Assembly (NCBI RefSeq): GCF_000263855.1
Contig: NZ_AJWX01000008.1
Location: forward strand, 1 to 64,000
Length of the DNA: 64,000 nt
Origin: Pseudomonas sp. M47T1
GTDB taxonomy: Bacteria > Pseudomonadota > Gammaproteobacteria > Pseudomonadales > Pseudomonadaceae
Reading direction: 5' to 3'
Shown here piece by piece: positions 50,926 to 61,616 of the stretch; the stretch's first letter is position 1, and every line of letters begins with the position of its first letter. The notes below the pieces were generated by a model. It did no database searches, had not been told where the DNA came from, and worked only from the letters and a program-made list of their open reading frames with translations. Both the position numbers and the translations under genes were made by a program.

Positions 50926-51513
50926 TCAGTCCGGCTTCTTGTCCACCCACTTGGGCAGCACGGTGGGGCGCCAGGCATCCAGGGTGTCCAGCAGGTCGGT
51001 GGCCGACTCGTTCACCTGCAGCATCGAGCGGTGCTGCTCGCGCACGAAGTTCTCTTGCACCAGGTGGTCGAGGAAGCCGGTGAGCTTGCTGTAGAAGCCA
51101 TTCACTTCCAGCAGCCCCAGGGGCTTGCCGTGGTAGCCCAGTTGGCCCCAGGTCCACACTTCGAACAGCTCTTCCAGGGTGCCCAGCCCGCCTGGCAAGG
51201 CAATGAACGCGTCGGCCAGTTCGGCCATGCGCGCCTTGCGAGCGTGCATGCCGTCCACCACTTCCAGGCGGGTGAGGCCCTTATGACCGATTTCCAGGTC
51301 GTTGAGGCTATGGGGAATGATGCCGACCACTTCGCCGCCGGCTGCCAGCACCGCATCGGCCACGATACCCATCAGGCCCACTGCGCCACCGCCATACACC
51401 AGTGTCAATTTGCGCTCGGCCAGCGCGCGGCCCAGGGTGATGGCCGCTTCGCGGTACACCGGGTTGCTACCGCTGCTGGCGCCGCAGAAAACACAGACTG
51501 AAGTCAGTGACAT
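50926..51513 (-). CDS. LOG-family nucleotide 5'-monophosphate phosphoribohydrolase
   Basis: The 195-residue Rossmann-like protein of the lysine-decarboxylase-like LOG family has GGGAVGLMG and the catalytic PGGLGTLEE motif. The arginine of HARKARM completes the active site. Such enzymes release a base from cytokinin or other nucleoside monophosphates. AGGAG lies eight bases before the ATG at 51513. A hairpin and a possible micro-ORF lie upstream on the same strand. Confidence 0.88.
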   Translation of the reverse strand: MSLTSVCVFCGASSGSNPVYREAAITLGRALAERKLTLVYGGGAVGLMGIVADAVLAAGGEVVGIIPHSLNDLEIGHKGLTRLEVVDGMHARKARMAELADAFIALPGGLGTLEELFEVWTWGQLGYHGKPLGLLEVNGFYSKLTGFLDHLVQENFVREQHRSMLQVNESATDLLDTLDAWRPTVLPKWVDKKPD

Positions 51514-51533
51514 GGGGTTACTCCTGGCGTTTG

Positions 51534-51571
51534 TGGAGCCACAGGGTAAATCCGCGACGGCTCTGGCTCCA
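51534..51571 (-). other. Hairpin in the LOG gene leader
   Basis: TGGAGCCA (51534-51541) pairs exactly with TGGCTCCA (51564-51571) across a 22-base loop, between the micro-ORF stop and the LOG start. It might influence translation of the LOG gene; no T run is present. Confidence 0.35.
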
Positions 51572-51580
51572 GTCTTTCGT

Positions 51581-51655
51581 TCAGTCATCCAGATAGTCGG
51601 TGCCAGTATTGCCGCAGGCGTAGGCGGCGAGAAGGCTGCGCAGGAAATTGTTCAT
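51581..51655 (-). CDS. Possible 24-residue micro-ORF upstream of the LOG gene
   Basis: An ATG at 51655 has GGAGCG about six bases upstream and opens 24 sense codons ending in TGA. The predicted peptide has a hydrophobic helix-like start ([15 protein letters not shown]) and an acidic end (DYLDD). It is the first reading frame after the 16-bp palindrome at 51674 and precedes the LOG start by 67 bases. It may be a real small protein or a leader peptide. No family is recognised. Confidence 0.4.
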   Translation of the reverse strand: MNNFLRSLLAAYACGNTGTDYLDD

Positions 51656-51673
51656 GTAAACGCTCCGTGATTG

Positions 51674-51689
51674 ATATTGTATACAATAT
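51674..51689. promoter_or_regulatory. Perfect 16-bp palindrome, GntR-type operator candidate
   Basis: ATATTGTATACAATAT is fully self-complementary, and its core TTGTATACAA fits the generic GntR-family operator (GT-N2-AC). It lies between the divergent micro-ORF/LOG unit and azurin, so it could control either or both. Confidence 0.55.
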
Positions 51690-51776
51690 TAGGTGCGTGT
51701 TAGGTTTGTCTCGTAGATTGCATTGATAGGGCTCATAGAAGAAGCCTTGCTCAAAAAACTGTCCTGGAGATTCACC

Positions 51777-52226
51777 ATGTTCGCGAAAGTAGTCGCTGTA
51801 TCCCTGCTCGCCCTGGCTGCCGGCCAGGTGTTCGCCGCTGATTGCAAGGTTGACGTCGATTCCACCGACAGCATGACCTTCGACAAGAAGGCCATCGAAA
51901 TCAGCAAGACCTGCAAGACTTTCACCGTCAACCTGGGCCACTCCGGCTCGCTGGCCAAGAACGTGATGGGTCACAACTGGGTGCTGAGCAAGGCCGCCGA
52001 CGCCCAAGGCGTGGCCAGCGACGGCATGGCCGCAGGCATCGACAAGAACTACCTGAAAGATGGCGACGAGCGCATCCTGGCCCACACCAAAATCATCGGT
52101 GCCGGCGAGAAGGATTCGGTGACTTTCGACGTGTCCAAACTGCAGGCCGGAACCGACTACGCCTTCTTCTGCTCGTTCCCGGGCCACATCTCGATGATGA
52201 AAGGCGCCGTTACCCTGGTTAACTGA
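51777..52226 (+). CDS. azu: Azurin
   Basis: The product is a 149-residue precursor of a periplasmic blue copper electron carrier. The signal peptide is residues 1-20 (ends QVFA) and the mature protein has 129 residues. In mature numbering the copper ligands are His46 (MGHNW), Cys112 (FCSFPGH), His117 and Met121, exactly as in P. aeruginosa azurin. The Cys3-Cys26 disulfide pair is also present. Azurin links the cytochrome system to nitrite reductase or to stress electron flow. No clear ANR site is seen upstream. Confidence 0.97.
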   Translation: MFAKVVAVSLLALAAGQVFAADCKVDVDSTDSMTFDKKAIEISKTCKTFTVNLGHSGSLAKNVMGHNWVLSKAADAQGVASDGMAAGIDKNYLKDGDERILAHTKIIGAGEKDSVTFDVSKLQAGTDYAFFCSFPGHISMMKGAVTLVN

Positions 52227-52250
52227 TCGTCATAGTCGCTCCTTGCCCCC

Positions 52251-52338
52251 GTGGGGGCGGGCTCTGCCCGCGAAGCAAGCACCGCGCAGTATCAGACATT
52301 GCGCGGCGTTCTTTTCGCGGGTAGAACCCGCTCCCACG
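52251..52338. repeat. Palindromic intergenic repeat (CTCTGCCCGCGAA family)
   Basis: Outer CGTGGGGGCGGGCTCTGCC and inner TTCGCGGGTAGAACCCGC arms form a bent palindrome of about 88 bp. It lies between convergent azu and pncB and resembles 12846-12956 and 62755-62842. Confidence 0.8.
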
Positions 52339-52357
52339 GACGACAGGAGCTCCTACG

Positions 52358-53557
52358 TCATGGCTTCACTTTGAATACATGCCGCAGGTAGGCAACGAAA
52401 TTCTCATCCCGGCACTGGGTCTTCGCCGCTTCGTCGGAGATCTTCGCCACCGGCTGACCGTTGCAGTCAGTCATCTTCAGCACGATGCTCATCGGCTCCA
52501 CCCCCGGAATGTCGCAGGTGAGGTTGGTGCCAATGCCAAAGCTGACATTGATGCGCCCGCGCAGTGCGCGGAAGATTTCCAGCGACTTGGGCAGGTTCAG
52601 CCCGTCCGAGAACACCAGGGTCTTGCTCATGGGGTCGATGCCCAGTTTCTGGTAGTGGGCGATGGCCTTTTCGGCCCAGACCACAGGGTCGCCCGAATCG
52701 TGGCGCAACCCGTCGAACAGCTTGGCAAAGTACAGGTCGAAATCGCTCAGGAACGCATCCATGGTGATGCAGTCGGTCAGGGCAATGCCCAACAGGCCGC
52801 GGTATTCGCGCACCCAGCAGTCCAGCGCCGCGCTTTGGCTGTCGATCAGCCGCGGGCCCAGTTGCTGGTGGGCCATGATCCACTCATGGGCCATGGTGCC
52901 CAGGGGCTTGATGTCCAGCTCGCGCGCCAGGTGCACGTTGCTGGTGCCCACGAACCGCCCGGGGAAGTCGTGCTTGAGCACGCTCACCACTTCTTCCTGC
53001 ACCTTATAGGAGAAGCGCCGGCGGGTGCCGAAGTCGGCTACCTGCAGTTCGGCCAATTCGTCGGCCGAGGCGTTGGCCGTCAGCCAGTCGAACTTGCGGT
53101 AGAGCTGCTCGCGGGCCTGGCCCAGGGTCACTTCGCGGTAGCGCACGCGGTTGCGTACCTCGCTGACGATGGCCAGCAACGGTACTTCGAACAGAATCAC
53201 GTGCAGCCAGGGGCCGCGCAGGCGAATGCTCAACTGATCGTTTTCGATACTGGTCTGCAGGTAGCGCAGGTTGAAGCGGAACAGCCCCAGGAAGCGCAGG
53301 AAGTCTGGCGTCATGAAGTTGATGCGTTCCAGGAACCCCAGCTGGTCACTGCTCAGGCTCAGCTCGCACAGGCGCTCGATCTGGTAGCGAATTTCGGCCA
53401 AGTACGGGCGCAGGTCCTCCCCATTGCGGCAGCGGAATTCCCATTCCACTTCGACGTTGGGGTAGTTGTGCAGGACGGCCTGCATCATGGTCAGCTTGTA
53501 CAAATCGGTGTCGAGCAGGTTCTGCACGATGCGATCAGCGAATACGCTCTCGCTCAT
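52358..53557 (-). CDS. pncB: Nicotinate phosphoribosyltransferase
   Basis: The 399-residue enzyme salvages nicotinate to NaMN in NAD synthesis. Family features include the [13 protein letters not shown] start, GTMAHEW and the GLRHDSGDP motif around the phosphoribosyl site. The [10 protein letters not shown] segment near the end binds phosphate. ATG 53557 follows an upstream region rich in stops in other frames. In some Pseudomonas, nadE follows pncB here; it does not in this window. Confidence 0.96.
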   Translation of the reverse strand: MSESVFADRIVQNLLDTDLYKLTMMQAVLHNYPNVEVEWEFRCRNGEDLRPYLAEIRYQIERLCELSLSSDQLGFLERINFMTPDFLRFLGLFRFNLRYLQTSIENDQLSIRLRGPWLHVILFEVPLLAIVSEVRNRVRYREVTLGQAREQLYRKFDWLTANASADELAELQVADFGTRRRFSYKVQEEVVSVLKHDFPGRFVGTSNVHLARELDIKPLGTMAHEWIMAHQQLGPRLIDSQSAALDCWVREYRGLLGIALTDCITMDAFLSDFDLYFAKLFDGLRHDSGDPVVWAEKAIAHYQKLGIDPMSKTLVFSDGLNLPKSLEIFRALRGRINVSFGIGTNLTCDIPGVEPMSIVLKMTDCNGQPVAKISDEAAKTQCRDENFVAYLRHVFKVKP

Positions 53558-53774
53558 TGAGGGCTCCAACTGGGCCTGGCGGCATGACGGTATGCATAGT
53601 GGCGCACAGTAAAGGCACATTCTGCCAGTCTTTTGTGCCGGCCGCCGAATGCTTGAGCCTGGCGCAAAAGCCTCTGGCACCGCTATTTCGCCCTGTTTAT
53701 AAGTAGTTTCCTACCGAACTCGGTGTTTTTTCAGGCACCGACTAGCCTGTAATGGTGCGTGCCGTAGCAATTGC

Positions 53775-53789
53775 GCACCGCTGATGTGC
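53775..53789. promoter_or_regulatory. Candidate NtrC-binding site upstream of braC
   Basis: GCAC-N7-GTGC as at 44088. It lies about 230 bases upstream of the start expected from the sigma-54 promoter at 53989, a distance acceptable for an enhancer. The 510-bp gap from 53558 to 54067 holds this, GTTGCA-rich sequence and the promoter, and no gene. Confidence 0.4.
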
Positions 53790-53988
53790 ACTTCGGTTAC
53801 GCACTCTGTTACAGGTCGGTTGCACGCCTTGGCGCTGGAAGGTTGCAATGGTGGCACTTTAGGGTTGCTCCTTTTTCTCCGGTGGGTGCTACCACCTGCG
53901 ATCTAGAGGGTTGCACGAGCTGCAAAGGGGCGGGCGCAGGGCCTTTGCAAGCAAAAGTGCCGACGCTTTTCAGCATTTGAAAAACGGC

Positions 53989-54004
53989 TGGCACGGCGCT
54001 TGCT
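53989..54004 (+). promoter_or_regulatory. Sigma-54 (-24/-12) promoter of the branched-chain transport operon
   Basis: TGGCACGGCGCTTGCT is a perfect match to TGGCAC-N5-TTGCW with GG and GC ten bases apart. The expected start lies about 50 bases before braC. Confidence 0.75.
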
Positions 54005-54067
54005 CAGAGCAATTGCTGAAGTTGTGAAGTTGTAGTGCCAACCAAAAAAACTCAGGAGCACCACCTC

Positions 54068-55207
54068 ATGTCGCAGACGTTTTACAGGAAAGGTTTTCTG
54101 GCTCTCGCAGTGGCTACTGCGTTGGGTGTTTCTTCGTTTGTACAGGCAGCCGACATCAAGATCGGCGTGGCAGGGCCAATGACCGGTGCCAACGCATCGT
54201 TCGGTCTGCAATACATGAAAGGTGCCCAGGCGGCCGCTGACGAAATCAACGCCCATGGCGGCGTGAACGGCGGCAAGATCATCCTGGTGCAGGGCGACGA
54301 CGCCTGCGAGCCGAAACAGGCCGTGGCGGTGGCCAACAAGTTGTCTGACCAGGACAAGGTCGCCGGCGTGGTAGGCCACTTCTGCTCGTCGTCCACCATT
54401 CCAGCTTCTGAGGTATACGGGGACGCTGGTGTCATCGCCATCACCCCAGGCTCCACCAACCCGCAAGTGACCGAGCGCGGCCTGACCGCCATGTTCCGCA
54501 TGTGCGGCCGTGACGACCAGCAAGGTATCGTCGCCGGTGACTACATCGTCGACGTGCTCAAGGGCAAGAAAGTCGCGGTCATCAACGACAAGGACACCTA
54601 CGGCAAGGGCCTGGCCGACGCTACCGCCAAGCAGCTGACTGCCCGCGGCGTCAAGCCGGTGCTGGAAGAAGGCCTGACCCGTGGCGAGAAGGACTTCAGC
54701 GCCCTGGTCACCAAGATCCGCGCCTCGGGTGCCGACGTGGTGTACTTCGGCGGCCTGCACCCGGAAGCCGGCCCGCTGGTTCACCAAATGCGCGAACAGG
54801 GCCTGAAGGACGTGAAATTCATGTCCGACGACGGCATCGTCACCGACGAACTGGTGACCACCGCCGGTGGCGCGCAATACGTCGATGGCGTGTACATGAC
54901 CTTCGGCGCCGACCCGCGCCTGCTGCCAGACAGCAAGGCCGTGGTGGACCAGTTCCGCAAGTCCGGCTACGAGCCTGAAGGCTACACCCTGTACGCCTAC
55001 GCTTCGATCCAGGCCCTGGCCGCTGGGTTCAACGGCGCCAAGTCCGACAAGGGCGAAGACGCCGCCAAATGGCTGAAAGCCAACCCTGTCCACACCGTGA
55101 TGGGCACCAAGACCTGGGACAGCAAGGGCGACCTGAAAGTCTCGGACTACGTGGTGTACCAGTGGGACAAGGACGGCAAATACCACCAGCTCGACAAGCA
55201 GAAATGA
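54068..55207 (+). CDS. braC: Branched-chain amino acid ABC transporter, substrate-binding protein
   Basis: The 379-residue precursor has a signal peptide (about 1-27, ends SFVQA). The periplasmic type I binding fold begins ADIKIGVAGPMTG. Ser/Thr-rich ligand-contact segments (SSSTIPAS, PGSTNPQ) are present, and the Cys pair GDDAC...GHFC fits the LivJ/BraC disulfide. AGGAG precedes the ATG. It should bind leucine, isoleucine and valine (and possibly alanine). It heads the five-gene operon. Confidence 0.93.
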   Translation: MSQTFYRKGFLALAVATALGVSSFVQAADIKIGVAGPMTGANASFGLQYMKGAQAAADEINAHGGVNGGKIILVQGDDACEPKQAVAVANKLSDQDKVAGVVGHFCSSSTIPASEVYGDAGVIAITPGSTNPQVTERGLTAMFRMCGRDDQQGIVAGDYIVDVLKGKKVAVINDKDTYGKGLADATAKQLTARGVKPVLEEGLTRGEKDFSALVTKIRASGADVVYFGGLHPEAGPLVHQMREQGLKDVKFMSDDGIVTDELVTTAGGAQYVDGVYMTFGADPRLLPDSKAVVDQFRKSGYEPEGYTLYAYASIQALAAGFNGAKSDKGEDAAKWLKANPVHTVMGTKTWDSKGDLKVSDYVVYQWDKDGKYHQLDKQK

Positions 55208-55221
55208 CATGAGGTCAGACC

Positions 55222-55245
55222 GGCTGGCAGCGTAGGCCGCCAGCC
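55222..55245 (+). other. Hairpin between braC and livH
   Basis: A 7-bp GGCTGGC/GCCAGCC stem lies 14 bases past the braC stop, in a 165-bp gap inside an otherwise tight operon. It may raise binding-protein mRNA relative to the permease genes. Confidence 0.4.
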
Positions 55246-55372
55246 AGGTCAAACAGGGCCCGGCCTGCTGTGGGTTGGGCCTGTCAGTTCTCTTATTTAC
55301 CGCTCGTGTTCAGAGTGGGCAGGCCCGGCTTGCCCGCGCGAACACGTGCGGCCCAGAAGTTCGTGAGCGTGC

Positions 55373-56290
<918 letters not shown>

Positions 56291-56292
56291 TT

Positions 56293-57576
56293 ATGTCTGC
56301 TGCCCCTATCAAACCCATCGATATCAAGCAAAGCCTGATCGACGCGGTCATTGCCGGCCTGCTGGCGCTGATCGTCTTCGGCCCCATTGTCGGCGTCGTA
56401 CTGCAAGGCTACAGCTTCAACCTGCAACCCACGCGCGTCGCCTGGCTGGTGCTGGCAGTGGTGATCGGTCGTTTCCTGATCAGCCTGTTCCTGCAAACGC
56501 CAAAAGGCGTTGCTATCTCCCAGGGCATGGAGCGCGGCGGCTCGGGCGTGCACGTGCTGGCGCCGGGGCATAAATCGGTGCTGCGCTGGGTGATTCCCCT
56601 GGTGATCGTGCTGGCTCTGGTGTTTCCGGTGTTCGCCAACAAATACGTGCTCACCATCGTCATTCTCGGCCTGATCTACGTGCTGCTGGGGCTGGGCCTG
56701 AACATCGTGGTGGGCCTTGCCGGCCTGCTCGACCTGGGGTACGTGGCCTTCTATGCCATCGGCGCCTATGGCCTGGCCCTGGGCTACCAGTACCTGGGCC
56801 TGGGCTTCTGGTCGGCGTTGCCACTGGCGGCCATTGCCGCGGCGTTTGCCGGGTGCATATTGGGCTTCCCGGTACTTCGAATGCACGGTGACTACCTGGC
56901 CATCGTGACTCTGGGCTTTGGCGAGATCATTCGCCTGATCCTCAACAACTGGTTGTCGTTCACCGGTGGCCCCAACGGCGTGCCGGTACCGTCGCCAACC
57001 TTTTTTGGCCTGGAGTTCGGGCGCAAGGCGAAGGAGGGTGGCATCCCGATTCATGAGTTCCTGCACATCGACTACAACCCCGACCTGAAATTCGTGTTCA
57101 TCTACGCCGTGCTGTTCCTGGTGGTGATTGGCGTGCTGTACATCAAGCACCGCCTCACCCGCATGCCAATCGGCCGCGCCTGGGAAGCCCTGCGCGAAGA
57201 CGAAATCGCCTGCCGGGCCATGGGCCTGAACCATGTGTTGGTCAAGCTTTCGGCGTTCACCCTGGGCGCATCTACGGCCGGCCTGGCGGGGGTGTTCTTT
57301 GCCAGCTACCAAGGCTTCGTCAACCCTACCTCGTTCACCTTCTTCGAGTCGGCGCTGATCCTGGCCATCGTGGTGCTGGGTGGCATGGGCTCCACGGTGG
57401 GCGTGGTCATTGCCGCCTTCGTGCTGACCGTAGCCCCCGAGTTGCTGCGCTCGTTCGCCGAATACCGCGTGCTGCTGTTCGGCGTGCTGATGGTGCTGAT
57501 GATGATCTGGAAACCACGCGGCCTGATTCGCATCAGCCGTACCGGTGTGGTCCCGCGTAAAGGAGTGGCGCCATGA
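56293..57576 (+). CDS. livM: Branched-chain amino acid permease LivM/BraE
   Basis: The 427-residue inner-membrane protein has about ten hydrophobic helices. An extra N-terminal part (about 1-120) is characteristic of the long LivM of enterics and pseudomonads. The core contains GLNIVVGLAGLLDLGYVAFYAIGAY-like permease motifs and the EAA-like WEALREDEIACRAMGLN loop that contacts the ATPases. It overlaps livG by four bases. Confidence 0.95.
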   Translation: MSAAPIKPIDIKQSLIDAVIAGLLALIVFGPIVGVVLQGYSFNLQPTRVAWLVLAVVIGRFLISLFLQTPKGVAISQGMERGGSGVHVLAPGHKSVLRWVIPLVIVLALVFPVFANKYVLTIVILGLIYVLLGLGLNIVVGLAGLLDLGYVAFYAIGAYGLALGYQYLGLGFWSALPLAAIAAAFAGCILGFPVLRMHGDYLAIVTLGFGEIIRLILNNWLSFTGGPNGVPVPSPTFFGLEFGRKAKEGGIPIHEFLHIDYNPDLKFVFIYAVLFLVVIGVLYIKHRLTRMPIGRAWEALREDEIACRAMGLNHVLVKLSAFTLGASTAGLAGVFFASYQGFVNPTSFTFFESALILAIVVLGGMGSTVGVVIAAFVLTVAPELLRSFAEYRVLLFGVLMVLMMIWKPRGLIRISRTGVVPRKGVAP

Positions 57577-58445
57577 GTGAATACGTACTCACGGTCGAAA
57601 AACTGATGATGCACTTCGGTGGCATCAAGGCTCTCAGCGATGTCAGCCTGAAGGTCAAGCGCAATTCGATCTTCGCCCTGATCGGCCCCAACGGCGCCGG
57701 CAAGACCACGGTATTCAACTGCCTGACCGGCTTCTACAAGGCCACGGGTGGGCGCATCGAGTTGCAAACCCGCGGCATGAAAACCAACGTCATCAAGCTG
57801 CTGGGCGAACCCTTCCAGCCCACCGACTTCGTCTCGCCGCGCAGCTTCGCCAGCCGCCTGTATTACAAGATGTTCGGCGGCACCCACCTGGTCAACCGCG
57901 CAGGCCTGGCCCGTACCTTCCAGAACATTCGCCTGTTCAAGGAAATGTCGGTGGTGGAAAACCTGCTGGTGGCCCAGCACATGTGGGTGAACAGGAACAT
58001 GGTCGCCGGCATTCTCAACACTCGCGGCTATCGCAAGGCTGAAGACGACGCCCTCAACACGGCGTTCTACTGGCTGGAGGTGGTGGACCTGGTGGACTGT
58101 GCCAACCGCCTGGCTGGTGAGCTGTCGTACGGCCAACAGCGCCGCCTGGAAATTGCCCGGGCCATGTGCACCCGCCCACAGGTGATCTGCCTGGACGAAC
58201 CGGCGGCAGGCCTCAACCCACAGGAAACCGAAGCGCTGAGCGGCATGATCCGCCTGCTGCGCGACGAACACGACATGACCATCGTGCTGATCGAACACGA
58301 CATGGGCATGGTCATGGGCATTTCCGACCATATCGTGGTGCTGGACCACGGCAACGTGATTGCCGAGGGCGGCCCGGAACAGATCCGCAACGACCCGAAA
58401 GTGATTGCCGCCTACCTGGGCGCGGATGAAGAGGAACTGGTATGA
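57573..58445 (+). CDS. livG: Branched-chain amino acid transport ATP-binding protein LivG/BraF
   Basis: The 290-residue ABC ATPase has Walker A GPNGAGKTT, signature LSYGQQRRLEIAR and Walker B VICLDEPAAGLN. It contains an insertion of about 30 residues after the Q-loop region (about 65-105), usual in pseudomonad LivG. It starts inside the livM stop and ends overlapping livF (ATGA). Confidence 0.96.
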   Translation: MSEYVLTVEKLMMHFGGIKALSDVSLKVKRNSIFALIGPNGAGKTTVFNCLTGFYKATGGRIELQTRGMKTNVIKLLGEPFQPTDFVSPRSFASRLYYKMFGGTHLVNRAGLARTFQNIRLFKEMSVVENLLVAQHMWVNRNMVAGILNTRGYRKAEDDALNTAFYWLEVVDLVDCANRLAGELSYGQQRRLEIARAMCTRPQVICLDEPAAGLNPQETEALSGMIRLLRDEHDMTIVLIEHDMGMVMGISDHIVVLDHGNVIAEGGPEQIRNDPKVIAAYLGADEEELV

Positions 58446-59158
58446 GTACCCCGATCCTCGAACTGAAAGAGCTCGACGTGTTTTACGGGCCCATCCAGGC
58501 CCTGAAAAAAGTGTCCATGCACATCAACGAAGGCGAGACGGTGAGCCTGATCGGCTCCAACGGCGCGGGCAAGTCGACGCTGCTGATGTCGATCTTCGGC
58601 CAGCCGCGCGCTGCGGGCGGGCAGATCATTTACCAGGGCACCGACATCACCAAGAAGTCTTCCCACTACATTGCCTCAAACGGCATAGCCCAGTCTCCGG
58701 AAGGGCGGCGGGTGTTCCCGGACATGTCGGTGGAAGAGAACCTGATGATGGGCACCATCCCCATCGGCGACAAGTTTGCCGGTGAGGACATGCAGCGCAT
58801 GTTCGAACTGTTCCCACGCCTCAAGGAACGCCGCAATCAGCGCGCCATGACCATGTCGGGGGGCGAGCAGCAGATGCTGGCCATCGCCCGCGCCCTGATG
58901 AGCCGGCCCAAGCTGTTGCTGCTCGACGAGCCGTCGCTGGGCCTGGCGCCCATTGTGGTGAAGCAGATCTTCAGCACCTTGCGTGAGCTGGCCAAGTCTG
59001 GCATGACCATCTTTCTGGTGGAGCAGAACGCCAACCATGCGCTCAAGCTCTCGGACCGGGCCTATGTGATGGTCAACGGCGAGATCCGCCTGACCGGTAC
59101 CGGGCAGGAGCTGTTGAGCAATGACGAGGTGCGCAACGCTTATTTGGGCGGCCACTGA
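58442..59158 (+). CDS. livF: Branched-chain amino acid transport ATP-binding protein LivF/BraG
   Basis: The 238-residue ABC ATPase has Walker A GSNGAGKST, signature MSGGEQQMLAIA and Walker B LLLLDEPSLGLAP. It pairs with LivG to drive the permease. It is the last gene of the operon, followed by a palindromic repeat and an intrinsic terminator. Confidence 0.96.
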   Translation: MSTPILELKELDVFYGPIQALKKVSMHINEGETVSLIGSNGAGKSTLLMSIFGQPRAAGGQIIYQGTDITKKSSHYIASNGIAQSPEGRRVFPDMSVEENLMMGTIPIGDKFAGEDMQRMFELFPRLKERRNQRAMTMSGGEQQMLAIARALMSRPKLLLLDEPSLGLAPIVVKQIFSTLRELAKSGMTIFLVEQNANHALKLSDRAYVMVNGEIRLTGTGQELLSNDEVRNAYLGGH

Positions 59159-59160
59159 GT

Positions 59161-59253
59161 GCAGCCGCTGCCGCAGGCTGCGCTGGCCCGTAACCACCCA
59201 GGAGATTCTCAGCAAGGCATAGGGCCAGCGTAGCCTGTCGGCAGCGGCCACAA
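59161..59253. repeat. REP-like palindrome (GCCGCTGCCG family), about 93 bp
   Basis: GCAGCCGCTGCCGCAGGCTGC and its near-complement ending CGGCAGCGGCCACAA flank a central segment of about 35 bases. It is the same family as 39627-39720. Confidence 0.75.
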
Positions 59254-59261
59254 AGCACCGA

Positions 59262-59297
59262 AAAAGGGTTTTCCACCGGATTGTGGAAAACCCTTTT
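59262..59297 (+). terminator. Terminator of the branched-chain transport operon
   Basis: A perfect 15-bp stem AAAAGGGTTTTCCAC/GTGGAAAACCCTTTT with a 6-base loop; the T-rich 3' arm supplies the U tract. It may work in both directions. Confidence 0.8.
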
Positions 59298-59384
59298 CTG
59301 CATCTCGCGCACTGCGACATAAAACCACCCTAATTAATTGTTTTGTCATGCTTTGCAGTTGTCCCCGTTTATTGTGGGCCTGGC

Positions 59385-60682
<1,298 letters not shown>

Positions 60683-60707
60683 TATCGCACGCAAGGAAGG
60701 TGCACAC

Positions 60708-61616
60708 ATGAACAACCGGCATGAACAACTGCTGCTCAAGCAATCGACGTTGCTGATGCTGGTGGTGGCTATTGCCGGCATGGTGGTGGGCTTTGTTTCC
60801 GGGTCGCAGTCGATTCTGTTCGACGGCTTCTTTTCGTTGGTGGCAACGTTCATCAAGGTGTTGATGCTGATTACCGCCCGCCTGATTGCCCGGCGCCAGG
60901 GCAGCGAGCGCTTCCAGTTCGGTTTCTGGCACCTGGAGCCCATGGTGCTGTTGATCGAAGGCAGCTTCCTGCTGCTGATCGCTGTGTATGCGTTTCTCAA
61001 CGGTCTGTTCGGCCTGCTCAAGGGCGGGCGGGACATTGAGTTGGGGTTGGTGATCGGTTATGCGGCGGTGTTTACCGTCGTGGACTTTGCTTATTACTTC
61101 TATGTAAAGCGGCGTAACCGCACGTTGAAGTCGTCGCTGATCGGCTTCGACAACGTCAGCTGGCTGGTGGACGCCATGCTTTCGGTGGGGCTGTTGATCA
61201 GCTTCCTGATTGCCTGGAGCCTGAAGCACAACGGTCATGATGACTGGGCGCTGTTCGTCGACCCGTTGATCCTTATCGCGCTGGCGCTGTGCATGCTGCC
61301 ACCGGCCGCGCGGATCATCGGGCCGTCACTGCGCGACGTGTTGGGCATTGCTCCGGACACCCTGGATGACACAGTGCGCCTGGTGATGGAGGCGGCCCAG
61401 GAGCGCCATGGCTTCGAGAGCTTCGTCACCTATGTGCAGAAGCACGGGCGTGGGCGTTTCATCGAGATTCACGTGGTGCTGCCGGCGGGTTATCCACTGC
61501 AGGGCATCGGCACCCTGGATGAGCTGCGTGAAGAAATCTCCGCGCAGTTGGGCAAGCCAGAGCCGGACCGCTGGCTGACCGTCAGCTTCACCGGCGACCG
61601 CAAGTGGACTACCTGA
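60708..61616 (+). CDS. CDF-type cation transporter with atypical metal site
   Basis: The 302-residue protein has six transmembrane helices and a cytoplasmic C-terminal domain (about 205-302). In helix 2 the usual DAxHSxxD reads D39-G-F-F42-S-L-V-A46, so the histidine and second aspartate are missing. In helix 5 the HxxxD place reads S151-W-L-V-D155. The metal or transport mode is thus uncertain. AAGGAAGG precedes the ATG. Its 3' end overlaps the convergent epimerase gene by eight bases. Confidence 0.85.
   Translation: MNNRHEQLLLKQSTLLMLVVAIAGMVVGFVSGSQSILFDGFFSLVATFIKVLMLITARLIARRQGSERFQFGFWHLEPMVLLIEGSFLLLIAVYAFLNGLFGLLKGGRDIELGLVIGYAAVFTVVDFAYYFYVKRRNRTLKSSLIGFDNVSWLVDAMLSVGLLISFLIAWSLKHNGHDDWALFVDPLILIALALCMLPPAARIIGPSLRDVLGIAPDTLDDTVRLVMEAAQERHGFESFVTYVQKHGRGRFIEIHVVLPAGYPLQGIGTLDELREEISAQLGKPEPDRWLTVSFTGDRKWTT

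Noticed and set aside
51674..51690. ANR/FNR box for azurin
   Set aside because: TTGAT is present, but the matching ATCAA half at the right distance is not; the sequence is better explained as a GntR-type palindrome.
53853..53869. Second possible sigma-54 promoter before braC (TGGCAC followed by TTGC)
   Set aside because: The spacer is seven instead of five bases, so GG and GC are 12 bases apart.
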